NCBI RefSeq assembly: GCF_900478135.1
Contig: NZ_LS483470.1
Coordinates: forward strand, 2,999,001 to 3,063,000
Source: Leminorella richardii
Lineage (GTDB): Bacteria > Pseudomonadota > Gammaproteobacteria > Enterobacterales > Enterobacteriaceae
Direction of reading: 5' to 3'
Length of the DNA stretch: 64,000 bases
Position numbers and translations under genes: made by a program. Of the stretch, positions 8,954-17,767 are shown one piece after another. The notes beneath the pieces are model-generated. The model did not search any database and had not been told where the DNA came from. It was given only the letters and a program-made list of their open reading frames with translations. Numbering within the stretch: position 1 is the first letter of the stretch; every line of letters starts with the position of its first letter.

Positions 8954-9796
8954 CTATCCCAGAAGCCGCTGAATGCCAGCCAGCGAACGGGTCAGCACGG
9001 TGCGGCTATCCTCCAGCGGCGCAGGCTCGGCGCTTCGAATAGGCCAGCTGTCTGCCTGACGGTGCATGCGCAGCGGGATCTCTAGGCTGCACGGAATACC
9101 GCGTTCAGCGAGCGCCGGTAAAATCGTCGCGTAGTCAATCACACCCTCGCCAATAGGCGGGAACCAGAACTCACCGTTGCGCATTTCAACGTCTTTCACG
9201 TGAAAATGCTCAGCGTAAGGCAGCATTGCCAGCGTCTGTTCAACGGGATCGAGCTCCGGCGCCAGTGAAAGCATATTGCCCGGATCGATGTTTAACGCAA
9301 CGGCAGAGTGCCCCACCTCTTCCAGCAGGCGAATACCGTCCTCAGCGGTAGTGAACGCATCGTAGTTAGGATCGCCGCCGTTTTCCAGACAGATCACACA
9401 GCCGCTGTCTGCCGCTTCAGGCGCTATCGCCTTCAGGTTTTTAATCATCTGTTCGCGCTCTGCCATCTGCGTAGTGCAGGCATTCAGACAGCGAACTCCC
9501 AGCATGTGGGCAAAGCGGATGCGCATACGGAATTTTTCCACCATATCGGCACCCGCTAGGTTCATAGTACAGCCGAGCGCTACCGTCGACAGACCGTGCT
9601 CCTGCATCAGCTCCTTAACTCTGCCGGCGCTGGCCGTTGAAAACAGCGTCGGATTGAGGTTACCGACATAGCCTTCGTTGTAAGCCAGCTCCAGATAGCG
9701 GTACCCAGTCTCAGCAATAATCGAAAAGGCGTGAGCCAAATCGTGACCGTCAAACATGGCGGTGTTTACTGCCAGTTGGGTAATGGTTTTACTCAT
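8954..9796 (-). CDS. sugar phosphate isomerase/epimerase (AP-endonuclease-2-like TIM barrel)
   Basis: A 280-residue TIM-barrel protein of the xylose-isomerase-like family. Metal ligands appear in order: Glu in ICLENGG, Asp in LNIDPGN, His in HFHVKDVE, and Glu in CSLEIPL. Members include hydroxypyruvate isomerases, ketose 3-epimerases and the EryC tetrulose-phosphate enzyme. The start follows AAGGAG and overlaps the stop of the upstream amidohydrolase by four bases, showing translational coupling. It is the last gene of the MFS-amidohydrolase-epimerase unit. I infer an epimerisation or isomerisation step on a four-carbon or five-carbon sugar; the exact substrate is not determined. Confidence 0.75.
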   Translation of the reverse strand: MSKTITQLAVNTAMFDGHDLAHAFSIIAETGYRYLELAYNEGYVGNLNPTLFSTASAGRVKELMQEHGLSTVALGCTMNLAGADMVEKFRMRIRFAHMLGVRCLNACTTQMAEREQMIKNLKAIAPEAADSGCVICLENGGDPNYDAFTTAEDGIRLLEEVGHSAVALNIDPGNMLSLAPELDPVEQTLAMLPYAEHFHVKDVEMRNGEFWFPPIGEGVIDYATILPALAERGIPCSLEIPLRMHRQADSWPIRSAEPAPLEDSRTVLTRSLAGIQRLLG

Positions 9797-10731
9797 AGGG
9801 TCTCCTTACTGTGTGTTCGATAGTAGCGGCGAGCGTTGGTACAAAACAGCTGCTGCTGCTCTTCATAAGGCCTATCGGCCACGGCCTGCTTAAAGCCGGA
9901 AAAAATAGTGTCAAAGCTGCCGCACAGGCTGTCTACCGGGAAGTTGCTGGCGAACATGGCGCGATCGGCGCCAAAAATGGCAACGGCTTCGCGAATAATC
10001 CAGCGGTTGTCTTCAATATTCCACGGAATGTCCTTCAGGCCAATACCCGATACTTTTACAACCGCATTGGACACCTCAGCAAAGTCAGCCATCGCTTTAT
10101 GCCAGGCGGCTAGCCCTTCCGGGGAGCGATCTGAAGGCAGGCCGGTGTGGTTAAGAATAATCAGCGTATTGGGAAAGTCCTTCGCCAGCCTCTTGGCCTC
10201 GTGCAGGTTCCACCACGGCGTTTGCAAATCAAAGCTCAGACCGTTTTTTTCCAACTCGGCGTATCCCCGCAGCCAGCGCTCATCGCTCATCAGCGTACGC
10301 TGACCGGCTTTAGCCTCCTCAGGCGTTGCCGCGCCGCCGGGCTTGTGACGCACGCTGCGAACTAGTCTGTAAGCCGCCTGAGCCTTAAGCACTTCTGGCG
10401 CATCGTCCGCGTTGAGCCAAGCCTGCGCCACCACGGCGTTAGGTACACCAAAGCGCTCTGCGACAGTGTGGATATAGTCGGTTTCGCCCATCGGGTCTCG
10501 CGGATCCCACTCGGCATCAATATAAACCGTTTCTACGACGTGGTGCTTTTCCGCATCTTTAAAGTAGTCCGGCGGCAGATACTCACGCTTGATGGACGTA
10601 TAGTCACCGTAGCGGAAAGGAATCATCACGCCTTCCGCTAGCCAAGGATGTGGGTTAACCGCTGGCTGCCAGAAGTGGTGGTGAGCATCCACTATCGGGC
10701 CATCATAGTACTCATGGTGTTCTTTGTTCAT
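9793..10731 (-). CDS. amidohydrolase family protein (PF04909), probable sugar lactonase
   Basis: A 312-residue metal-dependent hydrolase. The N-terminal DAHHHFW motif supplies the first metal ligands, LNHTGLPSDRS gives the C-terminal barrel histidine, and FASNFPVDS carries the final conserved region. PF04909 enzymes next to sugar genes are typically lactonases (for example L-fucono-lactonase), so hydrolysis of a sugar-acid lactone is likely, but the substrate is not visible. It is preceded by GGAGGAG, follows the MFS gene by 19 bases and is coupled to the epimerase. A clear paralogue lies at 52487-53443, also next to an MFS gene. Confidence 0.78.
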   Translation of the reverse strand: MNKEHHEYYDGPIVDAHHHFWQPAVNPHPWLAEGVMIPFRYGDYTSIKREYLPPDYFKDAEKHHVVETVYIDAEWDPRDPMGETDYIHTVAERFGVPNAVVAQAWLNADDAPEVLKAQAAYRLVRSVRHKPGGAATPEEAKAGQRTLMSDERWLRGYAELEKNGLSFDLQTPWWNLHEAKRLAKDFPNTLIILNHTGLPSDRSPEGLAAWHKAMADFAEVSNAVVKVSGIGLKDIPWNIEDNRWIIREAVAIFGADRAMFASNFPVDSLCGSFDTIFSGFKQAVADRPYEEQQQLFCTNARRYYRTHSKETL

Positions 10732-10750
10732 ACTGATTCTCCTCCCCGCA

Positions 10751-12088
10751 TCAGGTATTTTTTATCGACTTTGCGCCGATCAGGCAGGTGCCCAGCACAT
10801 AGAATCCTGCGCATCCTGCGAAGAAGGCCAATACGCCGTTATAGCCACCGGTGGTTTCAACAATAAGCCCTACGAGGATCGGCACCAGAATTCCGCCTGT
10901 GCTGCCCGCCATGTTCATGGTGCCGCCCACTACGCCTACGCGGCTCTTTGGCGCCAACAGCGCCGGGAAGCTCCAGTAGATACTTCCCCACAGCAGGAAG
11001 AAGGAGGCTACGGACAGAACGGCAACCGCCATCACCGGATCGCTCAGGTAAGGCAGAGAAACGAACGATACCAGCGTTACTAAACCAGAGAACGACAGCA
11101 GTGACTTTAACGCCACAATGTGTCGAACGCCGCGCTTCACCAGCAGGTCAAACAGGAAGCCGCCGCACAGCGAGCCTAACGCCCCAGACATAAAGATAAT
11201 AAAGGTCGCGTTGCCGATAGTATGCAGATCAAAGTTTCTAGCGTGTGACAGGTAGCTAGGGCCCCAAGTCAACAGGCCGAACCAGGCCATGGCCCAAGCA
11301 GCACGACCAAGCAAAATACCTGTCAGCGAGTTCAGCGGAATACCAAGGCCTTTAGGCGCAGGCTCACTGCTCTCCAGCTTATCCGCCGCACGGGTCTTTT
11401 CATCAAAGATCTGATCCAGCTCTCCCTGATTCACCTTAGGGTGCTCAAGAGGATTGTCGCGCAGGTAGTACCAAGCCAGCGCCCCTAACAGGACGGTCAC
11501 GATACCGGCAATGGCAAACACCATACGCCATGAGTCGAGTGACACGATCATATAGGCGATGATAATACCCCCCAGCGCTGCACCCAGTGGCCCGCCGCAG
11601 TCCATTAGCACCGCACCGCGTCCACGCTCCTGAGATGAGAGCCAGGAAGAAATCATCTTTCCGCCCGCCGGGAATAGCGGCGCTTCTGCCGCACCCAGCG
11701 CCATGCGGGTAAACAGCAGAGACATGCCGCCGGTAGAAAACGCCGCCAGCGTCTGGAACACGCCCCAAAATACGGTGGAGCCGGTAATGATCTTACGTGC
11801 ACCAAATTTATCGATCAGCCAACCGCCCGGAATTTGCAGCAGCGCATAGGCCCAAAAGAAGCTACTGAGGATCAATCCCTGCATGGTGGGTGACAAATTG
11901 AACTCTTTTGCGATGGTCGGCATACCGATAGACAAGGAAACCCGGTCGATAAGGTTAATCACTACCAGGATGAAAATGATGCCAAAAATAGTCCAGCGCA
12001 CGCGTGTAGGTTTGGTATTAGATGATCCCTGAGGTGTAGGGATCCCCTGAGCTGTCGGTTGCCCAGTAGAAGTCGATTGAACTGTCAT
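10751..12088 (-). CDS. MFS transporter, ACS (anion:cation symporter) type
   Basis: A 445-residue major facilitator carrier with twelve hydrophobic segments. The sequence IDRVSLSIGMPTIAKEF in the first helix region and GGWLIDKFGARK between helices 2 and 3 are typical of the anion/cation symporter family that takes up hexuronates, glucarate and tartrate-like acids. Start at 12088 rather than 12103 is chosen because AGGGGA sits six bases ahead of it, the same arrangement as in the second MFS gene. It is the first gene of a unit with the amidohydrolase and the epimerase. The substrate is probably a sugar acid or polyol. Confidence 0.8.
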   Translation of the reverse strand: MTVQSTSTGQPTAQGIPTPQGSSNTKPTRVRWTIFGIIFILVVINLIDRVSLSIGMPTIAKEFNLSPTMQGLILSSFFWAYALLQIPGGWLIDKFGARKIITGSTVFWGVFQTLAAFSTGGMSLLFTRMALGAAEAPLFPAGGKMISSWLSSQERGRGAVLMDCGGPLGAALGGIIIAYMIVSLDSWRMVFAIAGIVTVLLGALAWYYLRDNPLEHPKVNQGELDQIFDEKTRAADKLESSEPAPKGLGIPLNSLTGILLGRAAWAMAWFGLLTWGPSYLSHARNFDLHTIGNATFIIFMSGALGSLCGGFLFDLLVKRGVRHIVALKSLLSFSGLVTLVSFVSLPYLSDPVMAVAVLSVASFFLLWGSIYWSFPALLAPKSRVGVVGGTMNMAGSTGGILVPILVGLIVETTGGYNGVLAFFAGCAGFYVLGTCLIGAKSIKNT

Positions 12089-12222
12089 GTTGTCCCCTAT
12101 CATCGCCGGTGCGTCTTAAATCGTACCGTGCGGATATCAATTATTAGTTTCGTTGTGTTGATAAGCGCCCGCTGACCGCTGCCATCGAGCACTTCGGGTT
12201 ACTATGGTTACTGGCTATGAAT

Positions 12223-12240
12223 TACTAGGTACTACTAGGT
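12223..12240. repeat. short direct repeat upstream of the first MFS gene
   Basis: TACTAGGT occurs twice with a period of ten bases (12223 and 12233), preceded by two copies of GGTTACT. It lies in the promoter region between the dhaKL terminator and the MFS start, where helical phasing could mark a regulator site; this is speculative. Confidence 0.35.
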
Positions 12241-12251
12241 CGTAATAGGAT

Positions 12252-12283
12252 TAAAAACAGGCGGGCGAACCAAGTTCGCCCGC
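12252..12283 (-). terminator. intrinsic terminator of the pdxA2-dhaKL unit
   Basis: GCGGGCGAAC (12261-12270) pairs with GTTCGCCCGC (12274-12283) around a three-base loop, followed on the minus strand by CTGTTTTT. It separates the dhaKL unit from the MFS unit. Confidence 0.85.
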
Positions 12284-12293
12284 AGGCCCATGC

Positions 12294-12917
12294 TTAAAGG
12301 CCTTCTGCCATATAGGTCAGAATCAGTGACATAGATACCGCACCGGGGTCGACATGTCCGAGTGAGCGCTCACCCAGAGTCTTCGCCCGGCCAAACACAG
12401 CAACCTGATCCTTAGTGGACTCAGCGCCTTCTCTCGATGCCTGAGCAATTTGCGGCAGCGCCTCGCTCAGCGGCATATTGCCCAGCGCGTTGGCTTTTTC
12501 CACCGCAGCTATCAGCGCATCAACCATGGTCTTATCGCCCTTTTTCGCCGCGCCGCGCTGGAATACTGCGCTGTGCCCTTCGGTTAAAAACTTCGCCAGA
12601 ACCGGCGTGGTCAGCTCAGGCTCACCGGCCACAGCCTTGCCGCCCGCGCGGAACATGGTGCCAAAAATTGCGCCGGACGCGCCGCCCATGCTGGACATCA
12701 GTCGCGTACCGATTTGCAGCAGCAGCGCGCCAACGTCATCAGGGTTACACCCGTCGCCGTCCAGCATGGTTATCACGGCGGCGAAGCCGCGCTTCATACC
12801 CAGTCCGTGGTCACCGTCGCCGATAACCTGATCAAGACGGGTAAGTTCAGGCTCTGCTGCAACCATTTTTTCTGCCGTTGCGCGCATCAGACTGCGGGTT
12901 GAAGTTAAATCCATCAT
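12294..12917 (-). CDS. dhaL: DhaL: dihydroxyacetone-kinase-type ADP/ATP-binding subunit
   Basis: A 207-residue protein of the DhaL family, the nucleotide-binding subunit of ketose kinases. Diagnostic motifs are GDGDHGLGMKRGF (metal and phosphate binding), SSMGGASGAIFG and DQVAVFGRAKTLGERS with the closing DPGA. Start ATG at 12917 has GGAG eight bases upstream; starting further upstream would overlap dhaK. It begins one base past the dhaK stop. No DhaM phosphotransferase gene is present, so the enzyme probably uses ATP directly, as in L-erythrulose kinases (LerK), rather than PTS phosphate. Confidence 0.85.
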   Translation of the reverse strand: MMDLTSTRSLMRATAEKMVAAEPELTRLDQVIGDGDHGLGMKRGFAAVITMLDGDGCNPDDVGALLLQIGTRLMSSMGGASGAIFGTMFRAGGKAVAGEPELTTPVLAKFLTEGHSAVFQRGAAKKGDKTMVDALIAAVEKANALGNMPLSEALPQIAQASREGAESTKDQVAVFGRAKTLGERSLGHVDPGAVSMSLILTYMAEGL

Positions 12918-12918
12918 G

Positions 12919-13917
12919 TTATTTTCTCCAGGCAAAGCTGTGGCAAGGGGCGTCATAAAGCGCTTGAAGTTCGTCATCAAGCTTAAACAGGGTGATTGAA
13001 TAACCGGACATCTCCTGAGAGGTACAGTAGCTGCCGATCAGCGTGTCGTGGATGGCGATGCCCTTTTCGGTGAGCATCTCGTTCGCCTTACGGTTAGCGA
13101 TCAGCAGTTCAGTCACCGTAGAACCGCCGAGGTTGTTAATCAGCAGCACTACGCGATCGCCGGAGGTAAACGGCATATCTACACAGAGGCGCTCGATAAT
13201 TTCCGCCACGATGTCGTCGGCAGGCGCCATTTTCTGGCGACGAACGCCCTGCTCACCGTGGATCCCCATGCCAAGCTCTAACTCGTCATCTGCCAGTTCA
13301 AAGTTAAAGCCGTCGTTTAGCGGCAGAGAGCAGGCAGACAGCGCCACACCCATCGAGCGAGTATGCTCGTTAGCCTTCACTGCCAGACGATGAACTTCCT
13401 CTAGGTCCTTCATCTGTTCGGCAGCAGCACCAGCGATCTTCAGCACGATCATGTCGCCCGCGACGCCGCGACGGTCGCTCTTCTTGGCAATAGCAATATC
13501 ATCGCTGACGCGAATAGTACGCGACGGGATCCCTTCCTCTTCCAGCAGCTCTGCCGCGATGTCGAAGTTCATGTTGTCGCCAGCGTAGTTACCGTAGACA
13601 AACAGCACGCCTTTCCCGCGCTGCGCAGCCTGCGCACCGGCCATAATGATATCCGGCGAAGGTGAGGTAAAAATCTCCCCCAGAGAAGACGCGTCGGCAA
13701 GCCCTTTGCCCACATAGCCTGCAAACATAGGTTCATGGCCGCTGCCGCCACCGATAAGCACGGCGACTTTACCGTCGGGAATATCACTACGAACCACGGC
13801 GCTAAAACCGTCGACCCGCTTCATTGTCCCGTGACAGGCGGCAATGAGCCCTTCTAGCTGTTCTTCAGGCACGTTTTGGGGATCGTTTAAGAGTTTTTTA
13901 GGTTTTCTTGTACTCAT
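12919..13917 (-). CDS. dhaK: DhaK: dihydroxyacetone-kinase-type substrate-binding subunit
   Basis: A protein of about 332 residues of the DhaK family, which binds the ketose covalently through a histidine. Visible motifs are GGGSGHEPMFAGYVG near the N terminus, YGNYAGDNMNFD, and GMGIHGEQGVRR, which contains the substrate-binding His. The start is either 13917 (AGAGG twelve bases upstream) or 13929 (four codons longer, with the ribosome-binding site abutting it). It sits between pdxA2 and dhaL in one unit. Given the EryH and RpiB homologues in the same locus, L-erythrulose or a similar tetrulose is a better substrate guess than dihydroxyacetone; that is inference. Confidence 0.85.
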   Translation of the reverse strand: MSTRKPKKLLNDPQNVPEEQLEGLIAACHGTMKRVDGFSAVVRSDIPDGKVAVLIGGGSGHEPMFAGYVGKGLADASSLGEIFTSPSPDIIMAGAQAAQRGKGVLFVYGNYAGDNMNFDIAAELLEEEGIPSRTIRVSDDIAIAKKSDRRGVAGDMIVLKIAGAAAEQMKDLEEVHRLAVKANEHTRSMGVALSACSLPLNDGFNFELADDELELGMGIHGEQGVRRQKMAPADDIVAEIIERLCVDMPFTSGDRVVLLINNLGGSTVTELLIANRKANEMLTEKGIAIHDTLIGSYCTSQEMSGYSITLFKLDDELQALYDAPCHSFAWRK

Positions 13918-13947
13918 GGAAATAGTCATCCTCTACGTATGCCCTAC

Positions 13948-14946
13948 TCAGCGGGCGTTTTTTGCCATATTGACGGTAAGTTCTAGCGCATTATGGAATG
14001 CTGACGGCGACGCCAGATTCTGGCCGTAAATGTTGTAGGCCGTGCCGTGGTTTGCCGTGGCGATAGCAATAGGTACGCCGCCCTGAACCGTCACGCCGCG
14101 CTCAAAGCCCAGCATTTTGATCGCAGAGGCGAACTGGTCGTGGTACATGGACACAACGCCGTTCAGCTTCTGATCCTGTACCGCTTTCAGCGTGGTATCG
14201 GCAGGGAATGGGCCATAGACGTCAATCCCCTTCTCGCGCGCCTTTTCCATCGCAGGCTTGATGATCGTAATTTCTTCATCACCAAACAGGCCACCTTCGC
14301 CGCCGTGCGGATTCAGCGCCTGTACGGCAATCTTCGGATTAGCGATACCCGCCTGCTTCAGCGTACGGTTCAGCAGCTCAATACAGTCCAGAACGGTTTC
14401 AACGCTCAGGTTGGCAACGATGTCCTTAAACGGAATGTGGGACGTCACGCGGCTGGCCCAGATACCGTCAACGACGTTCAGCTCGCAGGCAAAGTCTTTA
14501 AAGTTGGTCAGGTCGGCAAACCAGTGAAGCTCATCGCGGTACTTTAATCCGCCTTTGTGCATCGCCTGTTTGTTCAACGGGGCAAAACAGATCCCTGAGG
14601 TGTAGCCCGCAAGGGTCATATCGACGGCTTTTTTCAGCGTTTCCAGCATGTAAACGCCGCTCTGTTCAGTCGCCACACCGTACTCAAACGGTGCGGGGTG
14701 ACTGCCCTTATGGTGCAACAGCACCGGCACGCCGGGTTTGAAGGCTACCTTGGCGATATCGTCAGCCTCTTCATAGGGGAAGCGAAGACCGGCAATCTTC
14801 ATGCCTTTCTCCAGCTCGTCCCGATCGGCAATAATGGCGATGTTGGCTTTTTCGCGGTTCTCTTCTTGAGACAGCACTTTTGCCACCAGCTCAGGGCCTA
14901 CGCCCGCTGGATCGCCAAGGACTAATGCAATGGATGGAATCGTCAT
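13948..14946 (-). CDS. pdxA2: PdxA2 family 4-phospho-threonate/erythronate dehydrogenase
   Basis: A 332-residue member of the PdxA family. The N-terminal motif LVLGDPAGVGPELVAK is diagnostic. Metal-binding and substrate residues are seen in DELHWFAD, HIPFKD and SMYHDQFASA. The catabolic PdxA2 branch oxidises 4-phospho-D-threonate or 4-phospho-D-erythronate, with decarboxylation, to dihydroxyacetone phosphate. The usual partner kinase (DUF1537/DtnK) is absent here; dhaK-dhaL follow directly. It is read after the MFS gene at 14988 in the same direction. It could instead be a true pyridoxine-pathway PdxA, but the context argues against this. Confidence 0.78.
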   Translation of the reverse strand: MTIPSIALVLGDPAGVGPELVAKVLSQEENREKANIAIIADRDELEKGMKIAGLRFPYEEADDIAKVAFKPGVPVLLHHKGSHPAPFEYGVATEQSGVYMLETLKKAVDMTLAGYTSGICFAPLNKQAMHKGGLKYRDELHWFADLTNFKDFACELNVVDGIWASRVTSHIPFKDIVANLSVETVLDCIELLNRTLKQAGIANPKIAVQALNPHGGEGGLFGDEEITIIKPAMEKAREKGIDVYGPFPADTTLKAVQDQKLNGVVSMYHDQFASAIKMLGFERGVTVQGGVPIAIATANHGTAYNIYGQNLASPSAFHNALELTVNMAKNAR

Positions 14947-14987
14947 AGTTGCTACCTACCTTTTGGTTAAAATCAAATCAAGTCGAA

Positions 14988-16247
14988 TTATTGTTCCGGC
15001 ACCTGCAGCGGTTTGTCCGGGCGCATAAAGAAAGTCAGGAAGATCCCCACTACCAGCAGCACGACAGAGCCGTAGAACGGCAGGCTCCAGTTGCCTGTTT
15101 TATCAATGATGATGCCGAAGACGATGGGCGAAATAATGCCCGCCACAGCAGAACCGGCGTTCATCAGTCCGCTGGCTATTCCGACGTACTTTGGCGTGAT
15201 GTCCATTGGTACTGCCCAGATAGGCCCAATAGTGAGCTCAAGGCAGAAAAAGGCCACGCTCAGACATATGGTCATCACCAGCAGAGAGTTGGTGTTAATG
15301 ACCGGAATAAGCAGAAGCAGCACAGTGATAAAGCTGAAAATGATGATATTGCGACGAGCCGTCACCAGATTGCCGGTCATCTTGAGCACGCGGTCGCTGA
15401 TTATGCCGCCGACCGTATTGCCCACCACGCCGGAAAGGAACACGCCAGCGGTAAACAGCGCCGATGACTTCAGATCCATATCGCGACCGTGCATAAAGAA
15501 GGTTGGCAGCCAGGTAAAGAATAGCCAGCTGGTCCAGCCGTAGCAGAAGTAGACACCCATTGTCGGCCCCATACGCTTTAACAGCGGGCCCCACGGGGTT
15601 GGTTCAGCTTTAGCTTTGAGATCTTTCTTCTCGTAGACCGGTACGCCTTCCAGCTCTTCTTCCGTCATGCCGCTGTGGTCACGCGGATCGTCTTTAAACG
15701 AGATAATCCAGGACACCAGCCAGACGAAGGTAATAATACCCAGACTGATAAACGCGCCACGCCATGACCAAAAGGCCACCAGCACAACAATGATGGGTGG
15801 CGTGATCGCGTTGCCCAGACGGGAGAACGAGTGAGTAATACCCTGCACAAAGCCGCGCTGCTGCGGTTTAAACCAGTAAGTAATGGCTCGCGCTTGAGAA
15901 GGCAGCGCTGCACCTTCGCCGACGCCTAGCAGCAGTCTGGCCATGAAAAGAGAGATAAAGCCGCCGACGAAGCCGGTCAACATGGTGGCAATAACCCAGA
16001 TAACGCCGCAAAAGATGATCATGCGGCGAGCGCCGAGACGGTCAACAAACCAGCCGCCGATAATTTGGAAAATGGCATAGGTATAGGCAAACGCCGAAAA
16101 GATAACGCCGAGTTCAGTGTTGCTAAGCCCCAGCTCGTCCTTAATCAATCCGGCAGTGGCCGCCAGGTTAACGCGATCCACGTACATCAGGAAAGACATT
16201 GCGCAAAACAGCGCAAGTATCTTGGTTCTGGCTTTAATTTGTAACAT
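14988..16247 (-). CDS. MFS transporter, ACS (hexuronate/glucarate-like) type
   Basis: A 419-residue twelve-helix carrier of the major facilitator superfamily. MYVDRVNLAATAGLIKDELG at the N terminus and GGWFVDRLGARRM in the first cytoplasmic loop place it with the hexuronate, glucarate and phthalate permeases. The ribosome-binding region CAGGGGACAACA before ATG matches that of the other MFS gene of this locus. It heads the MFS-pdxA2-dhaK-dhaL unit and is divergent from the SorC-family regulator gene, whose intergenic region has several operator-like half-sites. Confidence 0.8.
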   Translation of the reverse strand: MLQIKARTKILALFCAMSFLMYVDRVNLAATAGLIKDELGLSNTELGVIFSAFAYTYAIFQIIGGWFVDRLGARRMIIFCGVIWVIATMLTGFVGGFISLFMARLLLGVGEGAALPSQARAITYWFKPQQRGFVQGITHSFSRLGNAITPPIIVVLVAFWSWRGAFISLGIITFVWLVSWIISFKDDPRDHSGMTEEELEGVPVYEKKDLKAKAEPTPWGPLLKRMGPTMGVYFCYGWTSWLFFTWLPTFFMHGRDMDLKSSALFTAGVFLSGVVGNTVGGIISDRVLKMTGNLVTARRNIIIFSFITVLLLLIPVINTNSLLVMTICLSVAFFCLELTIGPIWAVPMDITPKYVGIASGLMNAGSAVAGIISPIVFGIIIDKTGNWSLPFYGSVVLLVVGIFLTFFMRPDKPLQVPEQ

Positions 16248-16750
16248 TGTTGTCCCCTGTGCCAGCGCTCTACGCCAGCAAGAATGTCAATCAGTCACAC
16301 ATGTCCACAGCAGTTAATATTTCCCTTTACGCTCGTTCATCCCGTTCATGCAAGAGCACTAAAACCCTTACGCTCTTAGCGAACCGTTGAGGAATGCCTT
16401 TGTTTTTTTAACGTTCCGTTACTTTTGCGTATTATCCTTAGCCGTGATAATACAAAAGAACAAATGACAAACTTTTGTTCAGCTATATCAGCAAAAATCC
16501 AGAAATAAAAAAAGATAACAGATCTCATTAATCGTCTTTTCAGCGTGGAGAATTCAAATTTCGTGAACTGAATCGCTTCTTCACTCCTTATAAAAAGAAC
16601 AGCTGAAGAACAAATGAAGAATCACCCTTCACCAAGTGGAACAAATGTTCTAATATGACCTTTGCAGGTGAACATATCTGCCAGCGTTTAGAGACAACAA
16701 ATAATAACAACGCTTTTAATCTCTACTTTTGACCTAGAAGGCATCACTCA
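16248..16750. promoter_or_regulatory. divergent control region with repeated GAACAAATG half-sites
   Basis: This 503-base gene-free region lies between the MFS gene and the SorC-family regulator. It holds GAACAAA-N9-TTTGTTC (16458-16480), a GAACAAATGAAG copy at 16608 and the palindrome GAACAAATGTTC at 16639-16650. The repeats are the likely operators for the regulator encoded next door. Confidence 0.65.
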
Positions 16751-17719
16751 ATGGAAAAACAACGAGTTCCACAAGACAATGAGCTGCTGACCGAAATCGC
16801 CGTAGCCTACTATCAGGACGAAATGACGCAGGAAGAGATCGCCCAAAAGTTTGGCATCTCGAGAATTAAGGTTGGCCGCCTACTCAAGCGCGCCAAGACA
16901 GAAGGCATTGTCGAAATTACCGTGCGCTACCATCCGGTATACAGCACTCGGCTTGAGCAGCAGTTGATTGAACACTTTGGCCTCAAGCGCGCGCTCATCG
17001 CCCTTGACTACCAGGATGAAGATGAACAGCGACGCCAGATCGCCTCGCTGGTTTCCAACTATCTGGCGACTAACCTGAAAGACAACACAGTGCTGGCTGT
17101 TGGTCAGGGCCGTAATATCGCCGCTGTAGCGGATCACGTCAGTATCGTTCCAGAAAGAAGCTGCCGGTTTGTTTGCGGGATTGGCGGCACTCATCGCCCC
17201 GGTGACGCCATTAACGCTGACCACATCAGCCGCCGCATGGCGAAAAAGTTCGGCGGCACCAGTGAAACCCTATACGCCCCAGCCTACGTTGAAAACCGCG
17301 CGCTGAAAGAAGCGTTTATGCAAAACGGCACTATCAAAGAGACGCTAGACCGCGCTCGCAAAGCCGATATTGCTCTGGTCGGTATCGGTGACATGAACGA
17401 AAACAGCTACATGGTAAAGCTCGGCTGGTTTACGCCGCAGGAAATCGTCGACGCCAGTCTGCATCAGGGAGTCACGGGTGAAATCGGCGGCTATGACTTC
17501 TTCAATGCGCAAGGACAGCCCGCCAATACGGTGATGAATAACCGCGTTATTGGCCTAAGTACAGAAGAGCTGCGTCAGATACCCTGCGTGATTGCCATCG
17601 CGTCTGAAAGTACAAAAGCGTTAGCTATCCTTGGCGCGCTACGCACCGGCGCCATTGACATTATCGCCACCAGTGCGGCCAACGCCCGCACTATCCTGAA
17701 CATGCTACAGCAGCCCTAA
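16751..17719 (+). CDS. SorC/DeoR-type sugar-binding transcriptional regulator
   Basis: A 322-residue protein. The N-terminal helix-turn-helix (about residues 23-50, MTQEEIAQKFGISRIKVGRL) is followed by a SorC sugar-phosphate-binding domain (about 65-318) with the typical GQGRNIAAV and LVGIGDMNE motifs. SorC-family proteins regulate sugar and polyol operons in response to phosphorylated sugars; EryD of the erythritol locus is a member. It is divergent from the MFS-pdxA2-dhaKL unit and upstream of rpiB. GAACAAA half-sites near its own gene, the isomerase gene and rpiB suggest that it controls all of them. Confidence 0.85.
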   Translation: MEKQRVPQDNELLTEIAVAYYQDEMTQEEIAQKFGISRIKVGRLLKRAKTEGIVEITVRYHPVYSTRLEQQLIEHFGLKRALIALDYQDEDEQRRQIASLVSNYLATNLKDNTVLAVGQGRNIAAVADHVSIVPERSCRFVCGIGGTHRPGDAINADHISRRMAKKFGGTSETLYAPAYVENRALKEAFMQNGTIKETLDRARKADIALVGIGDMNENSYMVKLGWFTPQEIVDASLHQGVTGEIGGYDFFNAQGQPANTVMNNRVIGLSTEELRQIPCVIAIASESTKALAILGALRTGAIDIIATSAANARTILNMLQQP

Positions 17720-17736
17720 ACGCTGTAACCTATATC

Positions 17737-17767
17737 CGGGGCGGCTTGCAGTAGCGCCCCGCTTTCT
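17737..17767 (+). terminator. terminator after the SorC-family gene
   Basis: CGGGGCG (17737-17743) pairs with CGCCCCG (17755-17761) and is followed by CTTTCT. The T tract is short, so termination may be partial. Confidence 0.5.
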
